Shown here: piece after piece, positions 52,501 to 61,906 of the stretch
How the letters are laid out: each line of letters opens with the position of its first letter
Position numbering within the stretch: the stretch's first letter is position 1
NCBI GenBank assembly: GCA_963930775.1
Contig: OZ005705.1
Coordinates: 7,254,001-7,318,000, forward strand
Source: Cliona cf. orientalis
Lineage: Eukaryota > Porifera > Demospongiae > Clionaida > Clionaidae
Reading direction: 5' to 3'
DNA: 64,000 nt
Notes under the pieces: model-generated
What the model saw: only the letters and a program-made list of their open reading frames with translations
The model's database searches: none
What the model was told of the DNA's origin: nothing
Translations under genes and position numbers: made by a program

Positions 52501-55500
52501 CAACTATGAGGGAAAAAAGCTGTTTCATTTTTATCCCAGGATACTGTTGACAATTTACCACCTCCACAAGGGGAAACGACTGGCTATGATAATCCAGGAA
52601 CCACCATACAGTTGAATGGGATAAGGGTATGTGGGCAAAGTAGAGCTTAGACATATCGGCCCCTGGAGTTGCAAACCATGACGCAACCAAAAGAGCCAAC
52701 AAGCCTTCCTGACAAGAGTATCTCCTAGCATTATTGATGGTGGTCACGTTGCAATGTTTACAACAGTACAAGAGTGGTGGGTGGAACAAGAATAACTGAT
52801 GAGCAGAAACAGCTACTATACAGGAAAAAAAATCACGGACCACTCACTCTAGGAGGGTTATCATAAAACTGTATTTACTATGATCGTGGACTATTGTGAA
52901 CCCTGTGAAACACTTCTCTAATTATCCAATTAGTGGAATTTTCTGCAATTACTTTATCAGTGGAGCAGATCAGAAAAGAGAGAGAGAGAGAGAGGGAGGG
53001 GGGTTGAGAGAATGGTGATTAATCAATGACCAGATGCCACTCCTTCCGGTGGCTAAGTATCGACCACCCCATCCCACGAAAAGAGCCCAACTCTACCTGC
53101 ATACTTCTTCTTAATAAACAACCCACTAACTAGACCAACTTGCGCAAACACGGCACGGTGCAAATTAGATTAGCGAGCAGCAGCAGCACCAGAGCTGCGC
53201 ATGCTAAGGCGTGTACGCGTGGTCAACCCAAAAATCAAAAATGTCTCTCTTTCTTCCCCAGTGGACTCGAACAGATGGGATCGTGTTCTTGCAATTGTAT
53301 GATATTGCGCAACATGGACGGGCGTGCGAATACGTGTGCGAATGCGGTTCTCCTGGTCCCGCGTACAAAGTCCACGATTCAGACAGACACACGAAACGAG
53401 AAAAACGATTTTATCTAATTTTGGTTAGTGGTAAAATATATAAAAAAAACCAGCGAAAACATCCGCTAATTAAAACGAAGGACACAATGAACAACAGCTG
53501 CTAGTCGTTGGGTAAATTAAATTTATTGCTCATGAACAGGTAATGCACACACACACACACACACACACACACAAGGCGGTAGAGTTTGTGGGTTGTAGCT
53601 CGGATCGCAAGGTAAAACTTGCGGCGAGAACGCTCTGGCAACAAACTCAAACGATGAATGGGTAATCCAATCAGCCACAAGCGAATACAGTACAGTCGGG
53701 GAGAGAGAGAGAGGAGGCGACTCTGCCAAAAAAGATGATAGATACATGTACAACATTCCAGGGCCGACCCAAATCAATAAAGCACAGATCAGGAAGTAGA
53801 GGGGGAGGGTGGGAGCATGGTGTATGGACGGGAGACATCAAGTTATATACCAACCACACGAATGAGACGGGGGGGGGGGGAACGCAGATCATCGGAGGCT
53901 CGAGAAGTAATAAAAATGAATTTTTTGGGCATAAATCTGTGGATAGAAGGCAGTATTATGGAAATTTTATATTAAATTATGCAAATTATGGCTTCCTATA
54001 AGAAATGTAGTCAACATGTTGGAAAATACAATGGGAGAGGGAAAATTATTGCAAAACCTACAATAACATCATTGCCTTATATGGAAGTATTACAAAAAAA
54101 TCAAAATTTGAGGAGTTGCCTCAAAGAATGATTAATGATGTTTTCGACCATTTGCCTCCAGCAATGGAGGAAGGAAGCGGTAGGTAACAAATTGCTCTCA
54201 AGCAAGACACCGTGTCTCTCTATCCCCTTCTCCTTCTTCCTCTCTCTCTCTCACTCTTTCACTTCAGCGTCAGCCAGAGCGGATGATGATCTACCTCTCT
54301 CTCTCTCTTCGAACCATGGTCACTTAGGTAATAAATTGCTCTCAAGCAAGACACCATGTCTCTATCCTCCTTTCTCTCTCACTTCACTTCAGTGTCAGCC
54401 ACAGAACCAAAGCGGATGATGATCTACCTCTCTCTCTCTCTTTTTGGATCATGGTCAATTAGGCAACCACTAACTTCACCCCGGACAGGAATAAATCATA
54501 CTAGTTGATGATACTTGTGAGGCTGACACAAAGGGGGGAGGGGGCGAGAAGAGAGGGAGCCAGACATTTAGGCACAGCTGATGCAAGCGTGGCGAAGCAA
54601 AGGATACAGCTGTTAAGGACGACAAGTATTATTAGCTCTCTTTGAATGTAAAATTAATTACATTAACAATGCCGCGTCACAGTTCTCCTCATGTGGCTAG
54701 CTCTGGGGCGGCGGGGGAGAGAGAGGGGGGGGGGGGGGGAGAGAGACCTTCAAAGTAGCTTGTTCACTTGAAATTAATTTTAAACCTGGACCATCTGAAG
54801 ACGAAACAAAAGTAAATGTTGGGCGACATCATCAAGCATCATCTACTGGTAGGTCTGGGGGCGAGGCTACACTTATCATCCATCACCTCCAAAAAGGTAA
54901 ATATTATATCATACATCCATATAGTAATATTATTATGACAGTTTGCACCATAAATCATAATTATTTGTTCTGATTTCAAAATTGGAAGCAAGCTCTTGAA
55001 GTGCTGCTTAGACTTAAACTATCCAAACCCCAAATAACTCGACCAGGAAACGAGCGACAAGGCAGAAACACTAACTCACCATTGGCAAACATCAACCAAT
55101 CTGTTGTCACCACATCACTTGAAATTGGGAATTGTCGAGAACATCGTGTTGGCTCACAGAGGGTGGGATGTTTAGTGTGGTATTAATTGGAACAAAGAGG
55201 ATGGAAAAGGTATCGTAATTATACGCGCCGAGTGATCAGGGAGAGAGGAGCAGTGTCAGGGTACAACACAAGCACGATGATACATGCTGTCAGGGAGTTA
55301 CCTCCAGCAAAACATCCTCACCACAACTCAGCCAACAGAAGAGCTACTCTAGCAGCAGGTGACATCAACAACACTGTCAGGTTAGCGTACATGAAATTAT
55401 GCGAATCTTGACAATCGATTAGCGTAGCGCCCACAGAGAGGGGGAAATGGACACCATACGAGGAGAGAGAGGGGGCGGGAGGGAGGGGATCATCGACACA

Positions 55501-56028
55501 TCTGATCAGATGATGTAATCAACCGAGAATCAATGTCAGCCAACCGATGAGAAGACAGACGGGGTCACTGGAATCAGGTGCATCGCTGACGTAAACTTTC
55601 TATTTTGCAACATTAGACGTATAATTATAGGTGCATATGGACATATTAGGTGCAATAATTATTATAATTTGATGTGATTCTCACAGGTGAGCATTATCAC
55701 TTACTTACAACATAGCAATGATGTCACCGCCAAAGCACATGCTACGCACATGCACATAATACCACCAGAAATTTTACAAACCGTATTTCCACAAAATCAT
55801 GCATACATTGATTATTTTTATTTTCAATGGCATTAAACTGGTTGCAGCTGACACTACTCACCAGCTGGGGGCTGCTGAAGGTAAAGTCGAAGATTCTCGT
55901 CACTGAAGCCAGTTCTCGGATAGATATGGGACACACCAGCCTTCTGGAGCTGAGCCTGACCGTCAGGAGAAATTAATTATTTTTAGATGAGAGAGAGAGG
56001 GAGAGAGAGAGAGAAGAGCAAGGGAGGG

Positions 56029-56089
<61 letters not shown>

Positions 56090-59000
56090 AGAGGAATTGA
56101 CTTCCATACCATGTTCTTCTGCAGGAACATGTAGACATCTCCAGCGAGCAGGCAGCGAGAACCACCCATCACCGACCTCTCTAACAGATAGACCGTCATT
56201 TCTGAGCTGCAGGGAAAAGAGAAAACAAAAAAGGTCAAAATGCACCAATAAGATGATAGCAATTTTGCGTGCACGTACATGTGCAGAAAGATTACATAAT
56301 CAGTGATGCAAGCACATTCCTGCACGAGTGCCAAGGTACAATCCCCTCCCTCCCTCCCTCTCTCCGGCTCCCTCACTCGCTCCCAAAGGGCAAACAAAAC
56401 TATGAGCTCACTTGGCAAGGCGAACAATGCCATTAACATCACTGACTGTACAGAGACAACAATAGCAGATAGACACTGGACTGGGCCAGAAATAGTACAG
56501 ATATGTACATATACGTACGTACATACATGTACATCCTTCAAGCTTTAGTATATACACAAGCAGTATTATATCACATAATTATTCCACCACAAAGCCTACC
56601 CCACCTAATGCTGGAATTCTCTCAACTTTTTGAAATTGCAACCATACCCAAGTAGTGTGTGTGAAAAAATATATATCATTTTCTATATGTTTCATCATAA
56701 TGATATGCAAGATGAACGTCTGGGAAGATATTAAGCCCTCATTGGTTGCGGCTTTGGGATTGGCATGTGAACCGGGAGCCTAACGACATTTCCTCCCGCA
56801 ATCACTCCTGCATAATTATCACAGTACCGATCTATTGTAGTACTACGCCTGCCGCAGACACGGCTCACACAAGTCGTAAACAACGCGGTGTTTATTGACG
56901 CTGGAAAACAAATTACGACGGGGAATTTATGCATAGAAAGGAAATGAAACTGCCACAGTGTCACGTCCAAAGGAAGGATCGAGGTAGATAATAAGATACC
57001 GAGCAGCATCACTGCGTAGGCGTCCGCAGACCAACGAGCTATTATGTGGCGATTATTGCCTAGATACTGTATAATTAATTATACAAGATGTTGTGGTGGG
57101 GCTTTAATCCTGCAACATGCAACACACGGCAATGGCATTGAGGAAAACCTCAGCTCAGGTCAGATAAAATGCACTGATTAGGTCGAGAGCGGCGTCTAGA
57201 CCGGACCAAAACTAAATTAAGTCGCTAGGTGCAAAATCCATCCCACCACACGCGCTGTCTACGTAAGCATGCTTCTAATTTTCTATATATGTCACGTGAT
57301 TATCTTGACTACTGCAGCCCACTGCTACCTACCTAGATATGTAGCTGCAGCTCAGAGAAAACCTACAACCCCTTGGAAGAGTTAGCTAATCCAGTTAGCT
57401 GCATCATGCCTAAGTGGTTTAAGTGCCTAGAGCAGAGGAACACTAATTGGACCCTTAGAGTGTCTAATGAGCACCACTAATTCAATTCTCCAGACAATCC
57501 TCAACCAGTTAGTCTATTGGGGAGATTAGTGGGGCAAGGCAGAAAAATATTCCAGTATGCCAGCTATTTGGTAGCATTCCCAGAGTGTGTGTGTGTGTGT
57601 GTGTGCGTGCTGGATGTGCCAGTAGACTAAACAGTGAGCAGGGGTGTAGCCATTGCATAGTTTTCTACAGGTCTGTCTAGCTGGAGCCAGACTGTGGATG
57701 AATGGATGGATGGATGAAGGGAAGCCCCTAGTTATGATTGTTAATAATATAATACTATTATTTTGTAGTCATCCCCTAGTAATGATATTAAGGGTGAGCT
57801 TGTCATGCACAAGCCCCTCAAGCCCTCAGGCAGTTTCCCACCCCTCCCCCCTCCTTATTAATCAGTTTTAATTACATCAGGGTCGCTTACATGATTATAC
57901 ACGTGTATATGCACCACCGATGGCCATTCAGCTAATTCATTTTAATGGTCTTAAAACAATATCTTGACAGAAGCCAAAAATATACATTTTTTTTAGATTA
58001 TGAAGACTAGGAGTTGGATTGTAATGTTTTTTGAGCACTTCTTGTTTGCTTTTGATGAGAAAAAAGGGAGCAGAATACGTTGCTATGCAACAAGTGATAT
58101 GACCATCGTTTGCCAAAAATCCTGAAATATTCTGGTAGATTTATGCACGGAATGTGCAAGCATGTCGCCGTCTAGAGCACCAGATGAATGGATGCATTTG
58201 ATTGAATTTGCTTTCACTCGAACTTCAGCACACACAGCGCTATAATGATATACAAAGCCAGCACATTGTTGTCCCCATATCACTGTACATAATGGCCGAT
58301 CTGGTTTCACCACCAAAGCGGCAGTTAGGTATATTATAGCTTCTGTGTACAGTGAGGAGGGCCAAGAGAATGCCACAGTGTAATACAACCAGACACACAC
58401 CTCCCTTCACAGCCAGCAATGCACGTATAAAATTAATGTAACATTGACTACTCTTAATAATGGTACTAGGCCATTTTCGTCATACTTTTATTGGTCTCAA
58501 TATACCAGTACTTCACTTAACGACAGCATAAAAATTATTCAAAATCACATACTTCAGCCTTGCAACAGAGATGATTTTGTATGCAAGAGATAGTAGACAC
58601 ATACCAATCATCGGGAAGAGGTCTTATTCCGTCCACCATCACTTGAACGGTAGGCGTATTGACAATGTCCTGGAGCGCCTTTGTGACTGCCTCTTGCTCA
58701 GTCAGCAGCTGTGTGTGTCTCTTATTGAAGTGCAGAGCCACCAAGCCATCCTCATTCCTCGACGAGGGCAGACGGCTGTAGCAAATCGTCTATGCAGTGG
58801 AGGAATGAATAACACAATGAAGGAAATTCTAGGAATGTCGGGGTACATCATATGAAAACACATTCTCCCTCTCTCTCTCTCTTCTTTCTCTCTTTCTCTC
58901 TCTTCTTTCTCTCGTATATTATATACCTTAAATCGACATAACACATTATCAGGCGTGAAATTCACAGTCTGATGTTGTCCTCCATAGTTGACCAGTCCCG

Positions 59001-59892
59001 TTCCGGTTCCAGCAGATGCTTGGACCATATTCAGCTTCGTGAGGATCACATCCCTCTCGTCGGGGAATATCCCAGGAGACTTGACGGCATTCATGGTCAG
59101 CTCAGCCTGAACTAGAGCAGTCTGCTGGGACTGCTGTTGCTGCTGGAGATTGGACTGACTGAAAATACCCGCTCCTGGGCCACCAGATGCTGCGGGGAAT
59201 ATTAATTTTGTGTGTATGTATTTGCATAAGTAAATAGATGAAGGTTCACCAAAAAAAATTATTATTACGCCAATAATTAATTGCTACAGCATATTGTTGC
59301 TATACGGATAAGGAATTGCCCGAGTACTTACATCTAGCCTGGCTGAGTCCACCGAGACCCAATCCAGTAGACTGCTGCTGCTGACCTAGTTGCAGTCCGG
59401 TTCCCAGTCCCGTTCCAAGTCCCAGTCCCAATCCAGTTCCAGGCTTAGTGGCTCCAAGTCCGGTTGTAGCTAGGAGGCGATTGAACATTAATTTTACACA
59501 CAGGAGACCGGACAAAAATGAACGATAATTTATTAATATACCTTGTGAAGTCCCCAGCCCTCCAAGTAACAATCCGGTTCCCGTTCCTAATCCCCCACTT
59601 TGTCCAAGTCCCAGTCCGGTTCCAGTACCAAGCCCTCCAAGTTGTACCCCACCACCACCAGCTGTTGATGTACCAAGTCCCAAGCCTGTAGATTTGGTAC
59701 AGGGTCGTCAAACAATACATCGATTATAACAAAATACGTATAGCTTAATAGTGTTATGGTAGTGTTCATTAATAGAGAGTATGTAAGGAGTACTAACTGA
59801 CCTTGTTGACCGAGGCCAGTTCCAAGCTTCAGGCCACCACCGCCGAGCCCGGTTCCCAATTGAAGCCCACCGCCTGTTGACTGCCCCAGCAT
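18831..59892 (-). CDS. NUP54: Nucleoporin NUP54, central-channel NUP62-complex subunit, 14 exons
   Basis: The exons in transcript order are 59892-59802, 59685-59542, 59469-59332, 59189-58927, 58789-58605, 56206-56110, 55955-55862, 36782-36728, 34243-34150, 31051-30944, 30731-30664, 29061-29010, 27650-27540 and 18926-18831. All phases close, giving 531 aa (human 507). NUP54 joins NUP62 and NUP58 in the nuclear pore channel. Residues 1 to about 125 are a Gly/Leu/Thr repeat built on GLG, ending in a Gln-rich stretch. Exons 4-7 give the alpha/beta region (DERDVILTKLN, CRFK, EDGLVALHFNK, VYLLERS, LQQPPAG). Exons 8-14 give LWEQSKKDNPNPQKFIPVPVVG and the coiled coil (EEITQLQQNHTTTVAKIAECK, GRLNELMSQLRMQ, LVKIVKEDFDDLKCIEEG). 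The order matches human NUP54 throughout. No FG dipeptide occurs in the N-terminal repeats. The intron between exons 7 and 8 is 19.1 kb, and the last intron is 8.6 kb. Confidence 0.97.
25650..25760 (-). repeat. Degenerate tRNA-like (SINE-like) stretch
   Basis: On the minus strand, TAGCTTTCAGTGGTAAAG resembles a Pol III A box, and a GAGTCGAGTGCC stretch downstream loosely resembles a B box. The tRNA fold is poor. It recalls the better-preserved tRNA-derived units at 43592-44093 but is much more diverged. Confidence 0.3.
26884..26911. repeat. CA microsatellite
   Basis: About fourteen uninterrupted CA units in the last NUP54 intron. Confidence 0.92.
28264..28352. repeat. CT-rich microsatellite
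   Basis: Several CT blocks with CCCT and GTGT interruptions, in the NUP54 intron between the exons at 29010 and 27650. Confidence 0.88.
31052..34149 (-). other. NUP54 intron between exons 9 and 10 (3.1 kb)
   Basis: The intron contains a GGAC tetramer array (32217-32270), a G-rich stretch (32690-32800) and AT-rich segments. The open frames of 150-184 codons that cross the arrays are low in complexity and show no domain. No nested gene is supported. Confidence 0.6.
32217..32270. repeat. GGAC tetranucleotide array
   Basis: About ten GGAC units with a few variants at the 5' end. Long open frames through it arise because neither strand of the repeat has a stop codon. Confidence 0.92.
34244..36727 (-). 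other. NUP54 intron between exons 8 and 9 (2.5 kb)
   Basis: The intron holds a CA microsatellite (34949-34979), a T run (about 35992-36015) and GTGA repeats (36101-36126). No exon or RNA gene was recognised. Confidence 0.6.
36818..36842. repeat. GA microsatellite
   Basis: A pure GA tract about 35 bp upstream of the acceptor of NUP54 exon 8 (read on the minus strand). It is a CT tract in transcript orientation and may add to the pyrimidine tract. Confidence 0.88.
40865..41168 (+). CDS. Possible 3' exon of a nested gene for a small cysteine-rich secreted protein
   Basis: A pyrimidine-rich acceptor ends with AG at 40863-40864. The frame from 40865 stays open for about 100 codons to a TAG at 41166-41168. 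It begins with a hydrophobic stretch (FVFLLMAFSLLQYCRAA) that looks like a signal peptide. About 75 residues with nine cysteines follow. The only in-frame ATG nearby is at 40887, inside the hydrophobic stretch, so an upstream exon with the true start would be needed. I could not find one with matching phase. I do not recognise the family. It lies antisense inside the giant NUP54 intron. It may be a chance open frame or a decayed gene. Confidence 0.3.
41500..42340. repeat. Degenerate tandem units of about 260-310 bp
   Basis: A GGTAGCCATGG-like core recurs at about 41556, 41820 and 42134. The first two units also share downstream stretches ending in ACGATTAAGCTTG or ACGATCAAGCTTG. The third unit carries a 17 bp T run directly before the core. 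The copies are diverged. Confidence 0.45.
43592..44093. mobile_element. Palindromic element made of two inverted tRNA-derived (SINE-like) units
   Basis: The arms 43592-43802 and 43885-44093 are near-perfect reverse complements around an 82 bp centre. The right arm carries a Pol III A box (TAGCTCAGTGGTTAGAGCA, 43966-43984) and a B box (GGTTCGATTCC, 44010-44020) within a tRNA-like stretch at 43961-44032. The left arm carries the same stretch inverted (43659-43730). The anticodon arm still pairs, but base 33 is not T and the T stem mismatches, so it is tRNA-derived rather than a working tRNA gene. The outer ends, ATAATTAGTAAGATG and its complement, belong to the arms. A hairpin transcript or foldback transposition are both possible (inference). 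Confidence 0.75.
44400..44473. repeat. Short tandem duplication (two units of about 37 bp)
   Basis: The word CAGTTATAGATAGTCTGTC followed by TCTTATTA occurs twice in a row, with a one-base difference near the start. It is in the giant NUP54 intron. Confidence 0.85.
45523..45570. repeat. GGGA tetranucleotide array
   Basis: About nine GGGA units flanked by GA-rich DNA in the giant NUP54 intron. Confidence 0.9.
47287..47335. repeat. TA microsatellite
   Basis: About twenty TA units in the giant NUP54 intron. Confidence 0.95.
47920..48035 (+). repeat. Possible 5S rRNA-like fragment
   Basis: GCTAAGCAGGGTC at 47964-47976 is identical to the A-box region of animal 5S rRNA. A GGGTGC follows about 50 bp later, where 5S RNA has CCGGGTGC. 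The intervening sequence is only loosely similar, and the 5' half is not recognisable. It could be a decayed 5S copy, a 5S-derived SINE or chance. Confidence 0.25.
48988..49062. repeat. CA microsatellite
   Basis: About 35 CA units with a few CT, GC or TA variants. His/Thr-rich open frames across it are not coding. Confidence 0.95.
53542..53573. repeat. CA microsatellite
   Basis: About fifteen uninterrupted CA units in the giant NUP54 intron. Confidence 0.92.
54181..54468. repeat. Tandem duplication, two units of about 145 bp
   Basis: Units 54181-54324 and 54325-54468 share TAGGTAACAAATTGCTCTCA and the AGCAAGACACC next to it, CT repeats, a TTCAGCGTCAGCCA segment, GCGGATGATGATCTACC and a closing CATGGTCA. 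The second unit has small indels. Confidence 0.88.
55987..56092. repeat. GA microsatellite between NUP54 exons 6 and 7
   Basis: A nearly pure GA tract of about 100 bp fills most of the 154 bp intron between the exons at 56110 and 55955. In transcript orientation it is a long CT pyrimidine tract. Confidence 0.93.
56207..58604 (-). other. NUP54 intron between exons 5 and 6 (2.4 kb)
   Basis: This AT-rich intron has a GT microsatellite at 57586-57606. No nested exon was recognised; open frames are at most about 105 codons and show no family signature. Confidence 0.6.
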
Positions 59893-60198
59893 TGCTCTTT
59901 TAATACAACTACAGCACTGCTTGACTCGAAACAGTTTTAAACTCGCTTTCTACAACAAGAAAGTAATCCACAATTCTTTTAATATGCCTCCATCAGCTAT
60001 AGCTAGCTCGTTCACACCAACGACCATTACCATGCTATGGGCGTGGCTTACGTCCGCATAGACCACACCCAATGCCTCAACGGATCCTCCCGCGCATGCG
60101 CTCAGACTGTACATGTACGCATGCGCATTCACAAAGAAGTGACGACCTTAGATCTACTATCTAATAGCATCTCCTATCAGTTCTTCTATCACCTCAAT
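59893..60198 (-). promoter_or_regulatory. NUP54 promoter region with NRF1-type sites
   Basis: The 306 bp between the NUP54 ATG and the stop of the next gene contain a perfect GCGCATGCGC palindrome (60092-60101), the NRF1 consensus core. A second site, GCATGCGCA, lies at 60119-60127. GGGCGTGG and a CRE-like TTACGTC lie at about 60038-60052. NRF1 sites are common in housekeeping promoters, which fits a nucleoporin gene. Confidence 0.5.
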
Positions 60199-60846
60199 CT
60201 AAAGTTCAGTTTTGGCAGAGGCACCGCCAGCGGAGGGGTCAGGGGTGGATGGAATGTTGTACATGAGGCCACGACTGTACATCAAATAGACAATGCACAT
60301 AATCATGGAATTTATAGAGAAGAAACTTATGATAACCCCAGCAACACGATAGAGAGGAGATATGCTGTAACCGATGATGAAGAATAGACGACCAGCTGCG
60401 AATGAGATAGACAAGAGTGGGATTATTTTCATCTCCGATGGCTCTAGATAAGTGATCAGAACCAGTATCACTAAGAGAATGCACAAAAGTTGCTCAACTG
60501 TGTTTGTTAGAGCATTCTTCTCTGCTAAGAGATAGTTTTGGTCCTGACCAAGTAGAGGATTTCCGGCCGGCGTATTGCCCCTCTTTCTCATGACCCTCAT
60601 GATTGCAAAGACGAGCAGGATGGTCTGAGGGAAGACAAAGCACCTCAGAGTGTAGACCAGCTTCGCGGTGAAGTCGTTGGAGCTAGGAGTCGGTAGAAGT
60701 GCAGGGAAGACATAGTAGCCCCCACCGAGGACGCATGCGCAGAAGACAACGGCAAACACAACTTGAAGGAAGAATATAGGCATGTTCCTCTGCCTTTCCT
60801 TCGCCCATTTCTCCTCGATTTTCTTCTTCTCGGCTTCAGTGGCCAT
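60199..60846 (-). CDS. MAPEG/TMEM79-like five-pass membrane protein, copy 1
   Basis: A 215 aa intronless frame starting MATEAEKKK, with a charged cytosolic-looking N-terminus. Five hydrophobic segments lie at about 24-50, 63-83, 114-134, 140-160 and 168-190. The MAPEG-type signature is NTVEQLL (115-121) and GRLFFIIGY (152-160), followed by SPLYRVAG. MAPEG proteins include glutathione-dependent membrane enzymes and the TMEM79/mattrin group; the spacing here looks more like TMEM79. The C-terminus is AKTEL, resembling a KDEL-type ER retrieval signal. It is the most diverged of the three copies. Its stop lies 306 bp upstream of the NUP54 start on the same strand. The enzyme activity, if any, cannot be told. 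Confidence 0.78.
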   Translation of the reverse strand: MATEAEKKKIEEKWAKERQRNMPIFFLQVVFAVVFCACVLGGGYYVFPALLPTPSSNDFTAKLVYTLRCFVFPQTILLVFAIMRVMRKRGNTPAGNPLLGQDQNYLLAEKNALTNTVEQLLCILLVILVLITYLEPSEMKIIPLLSISFAAGRLFFIIGYSISPLYRVAGVIISFFSINSMIMCIVYLMYSRGLMYNIPSTPDPSAGGASAKTEL

Positions 60847-61053
60847 GTTGAGACAATTTGATTTCGTTTACACTGACACCTCCTCCTCCAATAGTAATAA
60901 CACGTGTAAAAAAATTTGCTGAGTGTATACATGCACACGCCCACATCAAACATTATACTTGCTTATGATAATCTACTACATAATAATCATTCTCTTGACA
61001 ATGGCATAAACTAATACAAAACAATTGGTCATTCAAATAATTTGATCTAGCGC

Positions 61054-61653
61054 TCAAAGTTCAGATTTTTCAGTCCCAGTGGTAGCAGCAGTGGGGTTTG
61101 ATGAATCTGTGCCATACATAAAACCACGTAGGTACATCAAATAGATGACATATCCAATAGAGAAAACATTTGAAAAAAAGTTGATTGCAAACCCATATGA
61201 GCGATACTTCGGGCTGATACTGTAGCCAATCATGAAGAGAACTCGCCCCACAATAAAAGCAAGCGAGTAGAGAGGAATGATCCGCATCTCCGAGGGCTCG
61301 AGATAGGTAGTCAGGGTAACCACTAGAAGCAGAAAGACAAGAAGTTGTTCCACTGTGTTTGCTAGGACATTTTTCTCAGTCTGAAGGAGGTGCTCTTTTC
61401 CAGCTAGCGGATTTTTAGTACCAGTAGAGCTCCTTTTAGCGCCCACCCTCATAATGGCAAATAGGAGGAATACTGCTTGAGGAAAGGTACAGTACCTCGC
61501 TGCGTAGAGGAGCTTCTCACTGAAATCATTGGATCGAGGAACGGGAATGCAGTTGCAGTAGTAATATCCTCCGCATAAAATGGGCACAAGTACAGCAATG
61601 GCGACGAAGATAGGGAGAATATGATCTCTTGGTCTTTTCGCCTTCTCCTCCAT
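61054..61653 (-). CDS. MAPEG/TMEM79-like five-pass membrane protein, copy 2
   Basis: A 199 aa intronless frame starting MEEKAKRPRD. It has five hydrophobic segments, NTVEQLL, TTYLEPSEMRIIPLYS and GRVLFMIGYSISPKYRSYG. It is very similar to copy 3: the block from GGYYYC through FSEKLLYAARYCTFPQ differs by one residue (CNCIPVP here, CDCIPVP there). It ends EKSEL, again KDEL-like. Upstream it shares GAGAGGCGTGGCTC and CTGGAACAAAGCTAG with copy 3, so the promoter was duplicated too. Confidence 0.78.
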   Translation of the reverse strand: MEEKAKRPRDHILPIFVAIAVLVPILCGGYYYCNCIPVPRSNDFSEKLLYAARYCTFPQAVFLLFAIMRVGAKRSSTGTKNPLAGKEHLLQTEKNVLANTVEQLLVFLLLVVTLTTYLEPSEMRIIPLYSLAFIVGRVLFMIGYSISPKYRSYGFAINFFSNVFSIGYVIYLMYLRGFMYGTDSSNPTAATTGTEKSEL

Positions 61654-61702
61654 GGTTTAGGGCGTTTCTCCTATGAGAGGCGTGGCTCATTTGTAACCCA
61701 GG

Positions 61703-61782
61703 CTAATTTAGTCTCGATCTCGTGCCCAGCCGGCCCAAAAAGGAGGAGGGGCTGGGCACGAGATTAGACTAGGGCTAATTAG
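61703..61782. repeat. Short foldback (MITE-like) between copies 2 and 3
   Basis: The left arm, CTAATTTAGTCTCGATCTCG and the TGCCCAGCC next to it, pairs with GGCTGGGCACGAGATTAGAC and the TAGGGCTAATTAG next to it. The spacer is about 19 bp. It lies upstream of copy 2, and I see no counterpart upstream of copy 3, so it probably inserted after the duplication. Confidence 0.65.
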
Positions 61783-61906
61783 ACATGTGATATTATTGTC
61801 ACGCGCGTGATTTTCTAGTCTCGCGCGCCACACCCCTATGAGGCTGTAAATCATGCTGGAACAAAGCTAGTGTTCACTGGAAACACAAAATAGATCTAGC
61901 TAGCAC

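Larger units (their letters stand above)
36783..55861 (-). other. Giant NUP54 intron between exons 7 and 8 (19.1 kb)
   Basis: Nearly a third of the window is this one intron, flanked by a donor at 55861-55860 and an acceptor at 36784-36783. It holds the palindromic tRNA-derived element (43592-44093), a possible nested exon (40865-41168), a possible 5S-like fragment (47920-48035), degenerate tandem units (41500-42340), a 145 bp tandem duplication (54181-54468) and many simple repeats. No large conserved gene was found. Other introns of the same gene are 0.08 to 8.6 kb. Confidence 0.7.

Noticed and set aside
55963..56541. 192-codon minus-strand frame with a long Ser/Leu repeat
   Set aside because: It overlaps NUP54 exon 6 in the NUP54 frame, but the rest is intron and GA microsatellite. 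Only 56110-56206 is coding.
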